Source of the DNA: Baffinella frigidus
Lineage: Eukaryota > Cryptophyceae > Cryptomonadales > Baffinellaceae
Length of the DNA: 14,251 bases
Reading direction: 5' to 3'
NCBI GenBank assembly: GCA_026770585.1
Contig: MU646767.1
Location: forward strand, 245,648-259,898
Part shown: positions 14,084 to 14,251 of the stretch, piece after piece
Numbering within the stretch: the stretch's first letter is position 1
Layout: each line of letters starts with the position of its first letter
Notes under the pieces: model-generated
Told to the model about the DNA's origin: nothing
The model's input: the letters and a program-made list of their open reading frames with translations, nothing else
Database searches by the model: none
Translations under genes and position numbers: made by a program

Positions 14084-14251
14084 GTTATGGAACCCCAAGC
14101 CCTTAACCCCAAAACCCAAAACCCAAAACACAAACCCCAAAACCCAAACCCTAAACCCCAAAACCCACACCCCACACCCCACACCCAAAACCCCCAAACC
14201 CCACACCCCAAACCCGGAACCCCAAACCCCAAACCCCAAACCCCCAAACCC
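14084..14251 (+). repeat. CCCCAAA/ACCCAAA array after exon 15
   Basis: C-rich heptamers (CCCCAAA, CCCAAAA, CCCACAC) from just inside the donor to the end of the window. It is the start of the next intron. Confidence 0.9.

Noticed and set aside
13607-13834. Exon reading VMNLLETQH after an acceptor-like CAG
   Set aside because: The CAG is the end of the broken exon 14 copy, the segment is a 29-bp tandem repeat, and exon 15 already joins exon 14 without a gap.
13637-13834. Minus-strand Arg/Glu-rich frame
   Set aside because: It is the reverse reading of a CT-rich microsatellite with no other support.

Overview
This is nuclear DNA from a eukaryote. Nearly all of it is the interior of one gene on the + strand. 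Fifteen short exons (42 to 115 bases each, 1,147 coding bases in total) are spread over about 12.9 kb, from 1165 to 14083. Spliced, they read as one open frame of 382 codons. Compared with human SWIP recalled from memory, that frame aligns almost without gaps to the N-terminal/central part of WASH complex subunit 4 (WASHC4, also SWIP or KIAA1033). The gene starts upstream of the window and continues past its end, so neither end of the protein is visible.

The introns (about 91% of the gene span) are unusual. Most consist of 7-base, telomere-like arrays: CCCTAAA and variants such as CCCTCAA, CCCGAAA/CCCGGAA, CCCCAAA, AACCAGA, GGGTTGA and TGTAGGG. Several introns carry the G-rich orientation in one part and the C-rich orientation in another. 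Between the arrays lie foldback (MITE-like) elements of about 100 to 240 bp, CT, CTAC and CTT microsatellites, and many broken copies of the neighbouring exon. The broken copies are mostly polarised. Copies upstream of an intact exon usually keep its acceptor end. Copies downstream usually keep its donor end.

Layout: 1-1164 is an intron with CCCTCAA repeats, fragments of exon 1 and a foldback. 1165-2248 holds exons 1 and 2. 2249-4213 is a large intron with exon 2 and exon 3 fragments and CTAC arrays. 4214-5832 holds exons 3 to 6. 5833-7146 holds a 42-bp tandem repeat, exon 6 fragments and exon 7 fragments alternating with MITE relics. 7147-8935 holds exons 7 to 9 and a 470-bp CCCGRAA minisatellite. 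8936-10516 holds two intact copies of exon 10, then exon 11. 10517-12847 holds foldbacks and exons 12 to 14. 12848-14083 ends with exon 15.

Organism: the plant-type telomere-like unit (TTTAGGG/CCCTAAA), GC-rich exons and a gene of the endosomal WASH actin machinery, which land plants lack, suggest an alga that still handles endosomes or phagosomes. A phagotrophic prasinophyte green alga such as Cymbomonas or Pyramimonas is one candidate. This is inference only. I see no RNA genes, CRISPR arrays, prokaryotic genes or viral genes.
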